Origin: Azospirillum sp. B510
GTDB taxonomy: Bacteria > Pseudomonadota > Alphaproteobacteria > Azospirillales > Azospirillaceae
Reading direction: 5' to 3'
Length of the DNA stretch: 64,000 nt
Assembly: GCF_000010725.1 (NCBI RefSeq)
Contig: NC_013857.1
Coordinates: 124,001-188,000, forward strand
A program made the position numbers and the translations under genes. Shown here in pieces: positions 38,149 through 46,113 of the stretch. The notes under the pieces were generated by a model. The model was not told where the DNA came from. It worked only from the letters and a program-made list of their open reading frames with translations, and did not search any database. Within the stretch, counting starts at the first letter, position 1; each line of letters begins with the position of its first letter.

Positions 38149-38486
38149 TGGTGACCGTCGGCTATGGCCTGCTCGGCCTGGCGATCCTGGCGGAAATCAG
38201 CGCCACCATCGCCCTGAAGGCGTCCGACGGCATGTCCAGGGTCGGGCCGATGATGATCGTCGTCATCGGCTACGCCCTGTCCTTCTGGCTGCTGTCGGTC
38301 TCGCTCCAGCGCTTCCCGGTCTCGCTGGTCTATTCGGTGTGGGCGGGATTCGGCATGGCCGGCGCCGCCATCGCCGGCTGGTGGCTGTTCGGCGAAGTGC
38401 TGGCCCTTCAGGCGCTCGCCGGAATCAGCCTGATCGCCCTGGGGGTGTTCATCCTCGCCAGCGCGATGGGGCCGGGCGCGCCGTGA
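38148..38486 (+). CDS. Small multidrug resistance (SMR) family transporter
   Basis: About 112 residues with four membrane helices. The essential Glu is in LAILAEISATIALKAS, the equivalent of EmrE Glu14, and the later GMAGAAIAGWWLFGE segment matches the family. The start may be the ATG at 38148 (TGATG overlap with the SDR stop) or GTG at 38145. It is probably a proton-coupled dimeric exporter, either of cationic drugs or, like some SMR members, of guanidinium or polyamine compounds. Only one SMR gene is present, so a homodimer is expected. Confidence 0.88.
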   Translation: MVTVGYGLLGLAILAEISATIALKASDGMSRVGPMMIVVIGYALSFWLLSVSLQRFPVSLVYSVWAGFGMAGAAIAGWWLFGEVLALQALAGISLIALGVFILASAMGPGAP

Positions 38487-38508
38487 CCCGGCCCCTCCGG
38501 CCGGTCCG

Positions 38509-39270
38509 TCAGGTCCCGGTCCGGCCCTGCTGGGTCAGGGTGGCGATGAAGCGCCGGGTGCGCTCGTGGATGGGGGTGGAGAACAGCGCCTGCGACGGGC
38601 CGGACTCCACCACCTGTCCGCCGTCGAGGAACACCACCTCGTGGGCGATGCGCGAGGCGAGGCGCAGGTCGTGGGTCGCCATCACCATGGTGGTGCCCTC
38701 GGCGGCCAGCGTGCCCAGCACCTCCACCACCTCGCCCGACAGTTCGGGGTCGAGGGCGGAGGTCGGCTCGTCGCACAGCAGCACCCGCGGCGACGGGGCG
38801 AGCGCGCGGGCGATGGCGACGCGCTGCTGCTGGCCGCCCGACAGGGTCGCCGGCCAGGCATCGGCCTTGTGCGCCATGCCGACCTTGCGCAGCAGCTCCA
38901 TGGCGCGGCCGCGCGCCTTTTCCGCCGGCCATTTCCGCACGGTCACCAGCCCCTCCATCACATTCTCCACCGCGGTGCGGTGGGGGAAGAGCTGAAAATT
39001 CTGGAACACCATCCCGGTCTGGCCGCGCAGCCGCTGGATGTCCGCCCGGCCGGGCTTGCCGCCGGGGTGGAAGGCCAACTCCTCCCCGCCGATGCGCACG
39101 CTGCCGGAGGTCGGGATCTCCAGCAGGTTGATGCAGCGCAGAAGCGTGCTCTTGCCGCCGCCGGACGGGCCGATCAGGGCGGTGACGCGTCCTTCGGCCA
39201 CCGTCACCGTCACCCCCTTCAGCACGGTCAGGTCGCCGAAGCGCTTTTCGATGTTGGTCAGACGGATCAC
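38509..39270 (-). CDS. Amino-acid (cystine-type) ABC transporter ATPase
   Basis: A 253-residue polar amino-acid uptake ATPase: Walker A GPSGGGKST, Q-loop MVFQNFQLFPHRT, signature LSGGQQQRVAIARAL, Walker B VLLCDEPTSALDPE and switch MATHDLRLA. It starts at a GTG overlapping the permease stop by four bases (GTGA). The neighbouring binding protein and permease resemble the E. coli TcyJ/TcyL system, so this is likely the TcyN-like partner for L-cystine or related amino acids. Confidence 0.9.
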   Translation of the reverse strand: MIRLTNIEKRFGDLTVLKGVTVTVAEGRVTALIGPSGGGKSTLLRCINLLEIPTSGSVRIGGEELAFHPGGKPGRADIQRLRGQTGMVFQNFQLFPHRTAVENVMEGLVTVRKWPAEKARGRAMELLRKVGMAHKADAWPATLSGGQQQRVAIARALAPSPRVLLCDEPTSALDPELSGEVVEVLGTLAAEGTTMVMATHDLRLASRIAHEVVFLDGGQVVESGPSQALFSTPIHERTRRFIATLTQQGRTGT

Positions 39271-39926
39271 GACTTGGCCTCCAGGAAACCACCATACCGG
39301 TTGAGCCGCCGCTCCAGCCGGACCTGGAGCGCCGACAGGACGGAACTCAGCACCAGATAGATCAGGGCCGCCTCCACATAGAGGATCAGCGGCTCGTAGC
39401 TGGTGGCGACGATGCGCTGGGCCGCCTGGAACAGCTCGGGCACCGTGATGGCGGCGGCCAGCGAGGTGTCCTTCACCAGCGAGATGAAGCTGTTGGACAG
39501 CGGCGGCACGGCGACGCGGGCGGCCTGCGGCAGGATGGTGCGCCGCATCGCCTGCGGCCAGCTCATGCCGATGGAATAGGCGGCCTCCCACTGTCCCTTG
39601 GGCACCGAGCCGATGACGGCGCGGATGATCTCGGAGGTGTAGGCGCTGACATTCAGGGTGAAGCCGATCAGCGCCGCCGGGAAGGCGTCCAGCACGATGC
39701 CGGCGCTGGGCAGGCCGTAGAAGATCAGGAAGAGCTGCACCAGCAGCGGCGTGCCGCGGATGATCCAGACATAGAAACGGACGGCGGCGGCCAGCGGTGC
39801 CGGCCCGAACAGCCGGACGACCGCCGCCACCAGTCCGACGATCAGGCCCAGCGCGAAGGAGGCCAGCGTCAGCGGAACGGTGAAGACCAGCGCCGCCCAC
39901 AGCAGCGACGGCAGCGAGGTCGCCAT
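39267..39926 (-). CDS. Amino-acid (cystine-type) ABC transporter permease
   Basis: About 219 residues with five to six helices and the HisM/TcyL family motif LPQAARVAVPPLSNSFISLV, containing the EAA-type contact helix (GQWEAAYSIGMSWPQAMRRT). The first helix follows MATSLPSLLWAALVFTVPLT. The start is uncertain: ATG 39926 lacks a clear ribosome site, and a TTG seven codons upstream (39947) has AGAGG at moderate distance. It is coupled to the ATPase gene downstream and separated from the binding-protein gene upstream by a strong hairpin. Confidence 0.88.
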   Translation of the reverse strand: MATSLPSLLWAALVFTVPLTLASFALGLIVGLVAAVVRLFGPAPLAAAVRFYVWIIRGTPLLVQLFLIFYGLPSAGIVLDAFPAALIGFTLNVSAYTSEIIRAVIGSVPKGQWEAAYSIGMSWPQAMRRTILPQAARVAVPPLSNSFISLVKDTSLAAAITVPELFQAAQRIVATSYEPLILYVEAALIYLVLSSVLSALQVRLERRLNRYGGFLEAKS

Positions 39927-39979
39927 CAAGGTTAGCCAGTGCAGCAAGGAAACTGTGCCTCTCGTGAGGAAGGAACGAC

Positions 39980-40012
39980 AATGCCCCCGGCCCGGATGGG
40001 GCAGGGGGCATT
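39980..40012 (-). terminator. Hairpin between binding-protein and permease genes (attenuator or mRNA-stability element)
   Basis: AATGCCCCC (39980-39988) and GGGGGCATT (40004-40012) are a perfect 9-bp inverted repeat with a 15-base loop. It lies 29 bases after the binding-protein stop and ahead of the permease. There is no T-run, so complete termination is not expected. Such elements after binding-protein genes commonly protect or partly terminate the message, so that more binding protein than membrane subunits is made. Confidence 0.6.
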
Positions 40013-40041
40013 GCGGCAGGCTGGGAAATAAGGCGGCGCCC

Positions 40042-40824
40042 TTACTTGGAAACGTCGGCGCCGAAATATTTCTGCGAGATGGTGGCATAGGTGCCATCGG
40101 CCTTGATCGCGGCCAGCGCCTCGTTGATGGCGGCGACCAGCTTGGCCTCGCCCTTGCGGACGATGATGCCCGACTGGTCGGCATCGTCGCGGGTGGCGAC
40201 GATCTTCACGTCGGCGTCAGGCTTGTGCTTCTTGAAGTCGAGGAAGGACAGGCTGTCATTGACCGTCGCGTCGGCCCGGCCGTTGAGGACGAGCTGGATC
40301 GACTGGTCGAAGCCGTCGGTGCCGACCAGCTGCGCGCCCGCCGCCTCGGCCAGCTTGCCGAAATTGCTGGTCAGCGACTGGGCCGATTTCCTGCCCTTCA
40401 AGTCGGCGAAGCCCTTGATGGCATCATTGTCGCCGCGCACGATCAGGACGGCGCGGCTGGTGATGTAGGGGTCTGAGAAATCGTATTTGGCCTTGCGCGC
40501 CTCGGTGATGCCGACCTGATTGATGACGGCGTCGTAGCGGCGGGCGTCCAGGCCGGCGATCAGCCCGTCCCACTTGCCCTCCAGGAACTCCACCTTCACG
40601 CCGATGCGCTTGGCGATCTCGCGGCCGATCTCCACATCGAAGCCGACCAGCGCGCCCGAGGCGTCATGATAGGTGAAGGGGGCATAGGTGCCCTCGGTCC
40701 CGATCTTCAGCGCGCCGTCGGCCTTGATGCGGTCGAGGTCGGCCTGGGCCCAGGCGGAGGAGCCAGCGGTGACGGCGGCGGCCTGGAGGAGGCCGGCGAC
40801 GAGAAGCGATTGCAGCCATTTCAT
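40042..40824 (-). CDS. Periplasmic amino-acid (cystine-type) binding protein
   Basis: A 260-residue exported SBP_bac_3 protein. The signal peptide MKWLQSLLVAGLLQAAAVTA is probably cleaved near SSAWAQ. The mature domain has GALKIGTEGTYAPFTYHD, the signature GFDVEIGREIAKRIGVKVEF and DAVINQVGITEARKAKYDFS, all resembling the cystine-binding protein TcyJ (FliY). It is first in the minus-strand operon with permease and ATPase genes. Specificity for cystine is inferred from overall resemblance; other polar amino acids are possible. Confidence 0.9.
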   Translation of the reverse strand: MKWLQSLLVAGLLQAAAVTAGSSAWAQADLDRIKADGALKIGTEGTYAPFTYHDASGALVGFDVEIGREIAKRIGVKVEFLEGKWDGLIAGLDARRYDAVINQVGITEARKAKYDFSDPYITSRAVLIVRGDNDAIKGFADLKGRKSAQSLTSNFGKLAEAAGAQLVGTDGFDQSIQLVLNGRADATVNDSLSFLDFKKHKPDADVKIVATRDDADQSGIIVRKGEAKLVAAINEALAAIKADGTYATISQKYFGADVSK

Positions 40825-40838
40825 CGGTTGATGCCTGG

Positions 40839-40866
40839 TGTTTCTTGGTGGGTGTTTCTTGGTGGG
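40839..40866. repeat. 14-bp direct duplication upstream of the binding-protein gene
   Basis: TGTTTCTTGGTGGG occurs twice in direct tandem (40839-40852, 40853-40866), ending 15 bases from the binding-protein start codon. It would lie in the 5' leader of the transporter message and overlaps the place where a ribosome site is expected; no good Shine-Dalgarno is otherwise visible. Confidence 0.8.
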
Positions 40867-40920
40867 TTGGTCCGCCGCCCATGGCGTTGTCCGCCGACGC
40901 TTTCGCGGTGCGGGGAGGCG

Positions 40921-40963
40921 TTGATGACGCTACATCAAAGGATATTCAGCAACAAGGGAATAT
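40921..40963. promoter_or_regulatory. Dyad elements in the transporter promoter region
   Basis: TTGATG-N6-CATCAA (40921-40938) and ATATTC-N10-GAATAT (40942-40963) are two perfect interrupted inverted repeats within 43 bases. They lie about 100-140 bases upstream of the binding-protein start in locally AT-rich DNA. The spacing resembles LysR- or MarR-type operators, but no such gene is adjacent. Confidence 0.45.
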
Positions 40964-41236
40964 GTCATCAATTTAGCGATGATCAAATGTATAACATGCG
41001 TGACGTAAACAGCTGGTGTTGGGAAATATGGTGCTGGGGGAGCGTCATCCGCAGGCATGGCCATCGGGTCCGGGATGAAATCGAGACCTCACCGATCTCG
41101 GAGGCCCTTCTTCCCTTGCGGGGTGGGGTGGGAATTTCCGATGGTGGGGCCCGATCGGGTATGATCCCGCGTCGATCGTCCGCAGTCCCGATTCAACAGC
41201 TCAAGGCCGCAGCGCCGGTCTTTCCGAAGGCTTCCA

Positions 41237-42583
41237 ATGACCTTGCCCGTCCTGCAAAGCGAAACCCGCCAGACCATCGTGCGCCTGCTCTCGATCCTGG
41301 CCAGCACGAAAGAGATCAATCAATATCTCAAGCGCTTCTCGCAGCTGGACGCAAAGCGCTTCGCGGTGGTCAACATCAACGACGCCATCCTGCGCGACGG
41401 GGTGGAGGCCGAGGCTGTGGCATCGTCGCTGTCGTTCCTGCAGGCGGTGGGGCTCACTCCGATCGTTCTGCTTGGAACGGCACCAGGATCGCGGGAGGAA
41501 CCGCCGGCCTCCGGCGTTGACGAGGAGAGCGGCGACGGCCCGGATAGGGAGGCGCCCGCAGGTCCGGCGTTCCCGTATGAAACGTTCCAGGCCTTGAATC
41601 GCAGCCTTGTCGAGCGGCTCCGCCGGAAAGGGGTGCGCGCCACCTCGATCACCGGGGGGGTGTTCGAGGCGGGGCATCTGGGCCGTGAGGTCCGCGGTTC
41701 CCTCGGCACGGTCCGTGCGGTGAGGCTGGCACCGGTGGAGGCCAGCCTGCATGCCGGGTCCATCCCGGTGATCAGCAGCCTGGGCGAAACGGCGGGTGGC
41801 CAGAGTCTCGGCATCGAGTGCGATCGCGCCACCAATGCGCTGGTGCGGCTGCTGCAACCGTTCAAGATCATTTTCCTCACCGGCGCCGGTGGCTTGCTCG
41901 ATGCGAATGGCCGCGTGATCGACGCGATCAACCTGTCCACCGAGTATGATCACTTCGACCGGGACTCCTGCCTGCGGAGCGCGATCACCTTCACGGTGGA
42001 GCAGATGAAGGATCTGCTGGACCGTCTGCCGCCGGAATCGTCGATCTCGATCACCAACCCGGCCAATCTGGCCAATGAACTGTTCACCCACAAGGGTTCC
42101 GGCACGCTCGTGCGCCGCGGTGAGCGCGTGTCCCGCGCGACATGTTGGGACGAGTTGGACCTGACGCGCTTGCGCATGCTGATCGAATCCAGTTTCGGCC
42201 GGCGCCTTGTCGAGGATTACTTCCAGCGCACCCGGCTGCTTCGGGCTTACGTCAGCGAGAATTATCGTGCCGCCGTGATCCTGACCGAAGAGGATGGGGT
42301 TCCCTATCTGGATAAATTCGCCGTGCTCGATGAGGCTCAGGGCGAGGGACTGGGCCGCGCGGTGTGGAAGGTGATGCGCAAGGAGACGCCTCAACTGTTC
42401 TGGCGCTCCCGTCATAAGAACCAGATCAATATCTTCTACTATGCCCAATCCGACGGTTGCTTCAAACAGGAGAAGTGGAAGGTGTTCTGGTGTGGGCTGG
42501 ATGATTTCTCGCAGATCGAGAAATGCGTGGCGCATTGCGCGGTGAGGCGGCCGACATTGATCGAGTCCGAAGCCGGCCATTGA
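41237..42583 (+). CDS. Acetylglutamate kinase-like protein with C-terminal acetyltransferase (DUF619) domain
   Basis: A 448-residue two-domain protein. Residues about 1-290 are an amino-acid kinase fold related to N-acetylglutamate kinase (IPVISSLGETAGGQSLGIECD; ATNALVRLLQPFKIIFLTGA; GGLLDANGRVIDAINLSTEY). Residues about 295-445 are a DUF619/YAT acetyltransferase domain. There, AAVILTEEDGVPYLDKFAVL and EGLGRAVWKVM form the acetyl-CoA region, followed by the motif WRSRHKNQINIFYYAQSDGC. This layout is that of vertebrate NAGS, yeast ARG2/ARG5,6 and the bifunctional synthase/kinases described from Xanthomonas and Maricaulis. A role in the first steps of arginine synthesis is expected. An insertion of acidic, proline-rich sequence (about residues 85-113) breaks the kinase domain. 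No other arg gene is nearby. Confidence 0.88.
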   Translation: MTLPVLQSETRQTIVRLLSILASTKEINQYLKRFSQLDAKRFAVVNINDAILRDGVEAEAVASSLSFLQAVGLTPIVLLGTAPGSREEPPASGVDEESGDGPDREAPAGPAFPYETFQALNRSLVERLRRKGVRATSITGGVFEAGHLGREVRGSLGTVRAVRLAPVEASLHAGSIPVISSLGETAGGQSLGIECDRATNALVRLLQPFKIIFLTGAGGLLDANGRVIDAINLSTEYDHFDRDSCLRSAITFTVEQMKDLLDRLPPESSISITNPANLANELFTHKGSGTLVRRGERVSRATCWDELDLTRLRMLIESSFGRRLVEDYFQRTRLLRAYVSENYRAAVILTEEDGVPYLDKFAVLDEAQGEGLGRAVWKVMRKETPQLFWRSRHKNQINIFYYAQSDGCFKQEKWKVFWCGLDDFSQIEKCVAHCAVRRPTLIESEAGH

Positions 42584-42625
42584 AGGGAAAGCCGAGGCGG
42601 GAATGCCGCCCCGGCCGCCCCCCGG

Positions 42626-43339
42626 TCACGTCGTGGTGCTGACGGTCCAGGTGGCGTTGCGGATGCCGGCGGTGCGTTCCAGATTGAGCACGGCGCGGTC
42701 GAGTTCGTCGGGGTTGGCAGTGGTGGGAACCAGCATGGCCGCCAATTCCACCTGCTCCTCGCTCTCCGACAGGACCTCGATGTCGCGGATCGGGTAATCG
42801 AGCGCCTCCAGCTCCCTGGCCAGGGCATCGCGGACGTCCGAAAGCTCTTCCGGGTCGGCGACGACATGGACCCGATAATGCGCCTCGGTCACCCGTTCGT
42901 CGATCGGCAGGCGGTTGACGTAGTTCACCAGCGGCCGCAGCAGCGTGTTCCCGGCCAGCACGAAGAAGGTCAGTATCACCGCCTCCAACGGCAGGCCGCA
43001 GCCGGAACAGGCCCCGACCGCCGCCGAACACCACAGGGTCGCCGCGGTGTTCAGGCCACGGACGTTGGTTCCCTCCTTCATGATGACACCGGCGCCGAGG
43101 AAGCCGATGCCGGACACCACATAGGCGACGATCCGCGTCGCCCCCTCCGCTCCGAGCAGCCGCATGCCGATCTCGGCGAAGGCGGCGGCCCCGACGGCGA
43201 CCAGCACGTTGGTGCGCAGCCCGGCGGTGCGCTGCCGGTACTGGCGTTCGAAGCCGATCAAGGCCCCCAGGACGAAGGCGATGCCGAAGCGCAGGAAGGT
43301 GGTCGCCGCGACGGCGGCATCGGACAGGTCAAGCTGCAT
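42626..43339 (-). CDS. MgtC/SapB family membrane protein
   Basis: A 237-residue protein with about five N-terminal helices carrying the MgtC signature (RFGIAFVLGALIGFERQYRQ, then TAGLRTNVLVAVGAAAF and GIGFLGAGVIMKEGTNVRGL, TAATLWCSAAVGACSG). The C-terminal soluble domain (from about residue 150) resembles the ACT-like tail of longer MgtC proteins. The family acts in growth at low Mg2+ and in stress adaptation, in part by affecting ATP synthase or potassium transport in other bacteria. The start at 43339 overlaps the end of the CDF gene by 11 bases, so the two are co-translated. Confidence 0.9.
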   Translation of the reverse strand: MQLDLSDAAVAATTFLRFGIAFVLGALIGFERQYRQRTAGLRTNVLVAVGAAAFAEIGMRLLGAEGATRIVAYVVSGIGFLGAGVIMKEGTNVRGLNTAATLWCSAAVGACSGCGLPLEAVILTFFVLAGNTLLRPLVNYVNRLPIDERVTEAHYRVHVVADPEELSDVRDALARELEALDYPIRDIEVLSESEEQVELAAMLVPTTANPDELDRAVLNLERTAGIRNATWTVSTTT

Positions 43340-44768
43340 CCGGTGCCCCCCGATGCCCAGGCTTCTCCGCCACCCGCTCTCTCCCAACCGACGGCCGATC
43401 ATCATGATCGGGTTCGGAGTGACCGATGACCCGGACGATGTCCGGCCAGCGCCCGCGCAGATCGCGTTCCAGGGCATCGATGGCGTCATGCACCGCCACG
43501 ACGGTCGTTCCCGGTGCCACATGGCTGTGGAACGTCACGACCAGACCGGCGGCGCTGCGGCGGACCCGAAGGTTGTGGACATCGCGCAAGGGGCCGGCGA
43601 CCGGACGGGAGGCGGCGAGATGCGCCCCGATGGCACGCAGCAGGTCCGGTTCGGCATCGACACCGGTCAGGCCGTTGTCCTGCAACGGCTCGATGTGGCT
43701 CTCGACCTCGATGTCGCTCCCCAGCTCCTCCCGGATGCCGGCCTCCAGCCGCGAGGACAGCGCATGCGCCTCCTCGATCGGCAGCGAGCCGTCGACCTCC
43801 AGGTCGAACCCCACCGCCAGACGCCCGTTCACCCGCTGGACGGTGACGTGATGGACCGCCAGCCCCAGCCCGGCGGCGCGCACCGCCACCCGGTCCATCA
43901 CCGTCTCGTCGTCGAGCGCCAGCGGATGGGTGGCGACGGAAACCTCGGCCTCCGGCATTTCGGCCTGGACCGCCCTGATCGCCTGCTCGCGAACCGCCCC
44001 CGCGGCGTCGAGCGACAGGGTGCGCCCGACCAGAAGGTCGAGATCGACGAACAGCACGCTGCCGGCCGGCCGGACCCGCACGCGCTGGACCCCGGCGACG
44101 CCCGGAAGGCGCGCCACCGCCGTTTCGACCCGATCCGCCGTGCCGGCCGGCGCCGCATCGATCAGCGTATCGATGGTCCGCCGGCCGAGCTGGTAGCCGG
44201 CATGGCAGACGAACACCGACACGCCGATGGCCGCCAGGGCGTCGCCCTTCGGATAGCCGAGCCACACCAGTCCCAGCCCGACCAGCACCACCGTCGAGCT
44301 GAGGATGTCGGAGGAGAAATGCAGGGCGTCGGCCTCCAGCGCCTGGCTGCGGGTTTCCTTGGCGACGCGCGACAGCTCGCGGGCACGGTAGGCGTCGATG
44401 GCGATGCAGATCACCACCACCCCGACCGACCACCAGGTCGCCTCGACCTCGACCCCGCCATCGATCAGCCGGCGGACCGCCTCATAGGCGATCCAGGCGC
44501 TGGTCAGGAACAGCAGGCCGGTTTCGGCAAGCGCGGTGACGCTCTCGATCTTGCCGTGGCCATAGGGATGCCCGGCATCGGCCGGCTTGTCGCTGACCCG
44601 CACGGCGAACCAGGTCATCACCGTCGCGCCAAGATCGAGCAGGCTGTGCAACCCCTCCGACAGCAGCCCGAGGCTGCCGGTGGACAGCCCGACCGCGAAC
44701 TTGCCCACCGTCATCGCCCCGCTCGCCAGGATGGAGCCGAGTGCCACCGCTTCCTTTTCGTTGCTCAT
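43329..44768 (-). CDS. Cation diffusion facilitator (CDF) metal exporter with extended C-terminus
   Basis: A 479-residue protein. Residues about 1-210 form the six-helix CDF core with metal-site residues His41-x3-Asp45 (GLHSLLDLG) and His150-x3-Asp154 (ALHFSSDIL), plus the GHPYGHGKIE motif. The HxxxD pair favours zinc-type specificity over manganese. A typical CDF ends near 300 residues; here the C-terminal region continues with two more ferredoxin-like cytoplasmic units (about 210-290, 300-380 and 385-460). The last contains FHSHVAPGTTVVAVHDAIDA, suggesting duplicated metal-sensing domains. It precedes mgtC with an 11-base overlap. Confidence 0.9.
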   Translation of the reverse strand: MSNEKEAVALGSILASGAMTVGKFAVGLSTGSLGLLSEGLHSLLDLGATVMTWFAVRVSDKPADAGHPYGHGKIESVTALAETGLLFLTSAWIAYEAVRRLIDGGVEVEATWWSVGVVVICIAIDAYRARELSRVAKETRSQALEADALHFSSDILSSTVVLVGLGLVWLGYPKGDALAAIGVSVFVCHAGYQLGRRTIDTLIDAAPAGTADRVETAVARLPGVAGVQRVRVRPAGSVLFVDLDLLVGRTLSLDAAGAVREQAIRAVQAEMPEAEVSVATHPLALDDETVMDRVAVRAAGLGLAVHHVTVQRVNGRLAVGFDLEVDGSLPIEEAHALSSRLEAGIREELGSDIEVESHIEPLQDNGLTGVDAEPDLLRAIGAHLAASRPVAGPLRDVHNLRVRRSAAGLVVTFHSHVAPGTTVVAVHDAIDALERDLRGRWPDIVRVIGHSEPDHDDRPSVGRERVAEKPGHRGAPDAA

Positions 44769-44792
44769 TCGGTTGCCCCCTGGCGGAAGCCG

Positions 44793-46100
44793 TCAGTCCT
44801 CATCCTCGAAGGTGAAGGCCTCGGCTTCGGTGTCGTAGGTGAACAGCTCGGCATAGCGTGCCCAGCTGGTGACCGCCTTCAGCGTCTCCTCGGCATACTC
44901 CTCGCTCATGAAGGGGTCCAGTTCCGCATGGATGCGACCGCTCGGCACGCGTTGCGCCGCCGATTCCTTCAGCAGGGCATGGATGTGGGCGGCCAGCGGG
45001 ACATAGCGGATCAGATGCTCCGCGAACAGCCGCTTGCGGTCGTCCAGCCCGGACTCGGCGAACAGCCGCCCGGCCTCGGTCAGATGGATGTCGCCCTCCG
45101 CCACTTCGGCGAAGCCCAGCGTCTGCAACGTCTCGGCGATCGGGAACAGATCGTCGATCTCGTGCTGGAGCGACGCCGCCAGATGCGGCAGGTCGGCCTT
45201 GCCGTGATAGGCGGTCGAGGCCAGCGTCTCCAGCAGGCCGGCCAGCAGGTTGGTGGAGACATGCTGCAACGGCACCGCATAGACCGGCGGCTGCGCCGTG
45301 GCGGGAGAGGGCGCCACCAGCGGCTTGCGCGAGGTCATCCGGCCATAGATGTCGTCGACCATGGCGCGGAACTGCGGATCCAGGCGGTTGCGCGGATGCG
45401 GCAGTTCCACCCGGATCTCCGCCGCCACCCGTCCGGGGTTGGAGGAGAAGACCAGGATGCGGTCGCACATCAGCACCGCTTCCTCGATGTTGTGGGTGAC
45501 CATCAGGATCGACTTGATCGGCAGCCGCTGCTCCATCCACAGGTCGAGCAGATCGGTGCGCAGCGTCTCGGCGGTCAGCACGTCCAGCGCGGAGAAGGGC
45601 TCGTCCATCAGCAGGATTTCCGGATGGACCACCAGAGCGCGGGCGAAGCCCACCCGCTGGCGCATACCGCCGGACAGTTCCTTGGGATAGGCGGATTCGA
45701 AGCCCGACAGGCCGATCAGGTCGATGGCCTCCTCGGTCCGCGCCTCGGCCTCCTTGGTCGGCACGCCCTTGGCCTTCAGCCCGGCCATGACGTTCTCCCA
45801 GACGGTCAGCCAGGGGAACAGGGCGAAGGTCTGGAAGACCATCGCGACCCCGTCGGTGGCGCCGGTGACCGGTTCGCCATGGTGGCGGACGGAGCCGCCG
45901 GTCGGCTTGACCAGCCCGGCGACGATGCGCAGCAGCGTCGACTTGCCGGAGCCGGAGCGGCCGAGCAGTCCGACGACCTCGCCGTCTTGCAGAGTCAGGT
46001 CGACATTGTCGAGCACGACGTAATCCTGCCCCGACGGCTTGGCATAGGCCTGACGGACGCCGCTCAGTTCGAAGATGGTGGTGTTGCGGGTGTTCAGCAT
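44793..46100 (-). CDS. ABC importer ATPase (nitrate/sulfonate type) with AAA-associated C-terminal domain
   Basis: A 435-residue ATPase. Residues about 1-260 are the SsuB/NrtD-type domain (Walker A GRSGSGKST, Q-loop MVFQTFALFPW, signature LSGGMRQRVGFARALV, Walker B ILLMDEPFSALD). Residues about 300-430 are an extra winged-helix-like AAA_assoc_C domain (LLAGLLETLASTAYHGKADL, then HEIDDLFPIAETLQTLGFAE). GAGGAGG is a strong ribosome site before the ATG at 46100. It pairs with the fused permease just upstream. No solute-binding protein gene occurs within this window, so the substrate is not known; the extra domain may substitute for or regulate substrate delivery. Confidence 0.9.
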   Translation of the reverse strand: MLNTRNTTIFELSGVRQAYAKPSGQDYVVLDNVDLTLQDGEVVGLLGRSGSGKSTLLRIVAGLVKPTGGSVRHHGEPVTGATDGVAMVFQTFALFPWLTVWENVMAGLKAKGVPTKEAEARTEEAIDLIGLSGFESAYPKELSGGMRQRVGFARALVVHPEILLMDEPFSALDVLTAETLRTDLLDLWMEQRLPIKSILMVTHNIEEAVLMCDRILVFSSNPGRVAAEIRVELPHPRNRLDPQFRAMVDDIYGRMTSRKPLVAPSPATAQPPVYAVPLQHVSTNLLAGLLETLASTAYHGKADLPHLAASLQHEIDDLFPIAETLQTLGFAEVAEGDIHLTEAGRLFAESGLDDRKRLFAEHLIRYVPLAAHIHALLKESAAQRVPSGRIHAELDPFMSEEYAEETLKAVTSWARYAELFTYDTEAEAFTFEDED

Positions 46101-46113
46101 GGCGGGGTCCTCC

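Larger units (their letters stand above)
40825..41236. other. Divergent intergenic region between the amino-acid transporter and NAGK-like gene
   Basis: 412 bases without a credible gene. Next to the transporter start is a 14-bp tandem duplication of TGTTTCTTGGTGGG (40839-40866). A markedly AT-rich stretch (about 40920-41030) holds two dyads (40921-40938 and 40942-40963), likely regulator sites for the transporter promoter. Towards the plus-strand gene the sequence is GC-rich, with GAAGG as ribosome site just before 41237. Confidence 0.6.

Noticed and set aside
42596..42610. GGCGG/CCGCC hairpin between the convergent NAGK-like and MgtC-like genes
   Set aside because: Only five base pairs and no T-run; too weak to call a terminator in GC-rich DNA.
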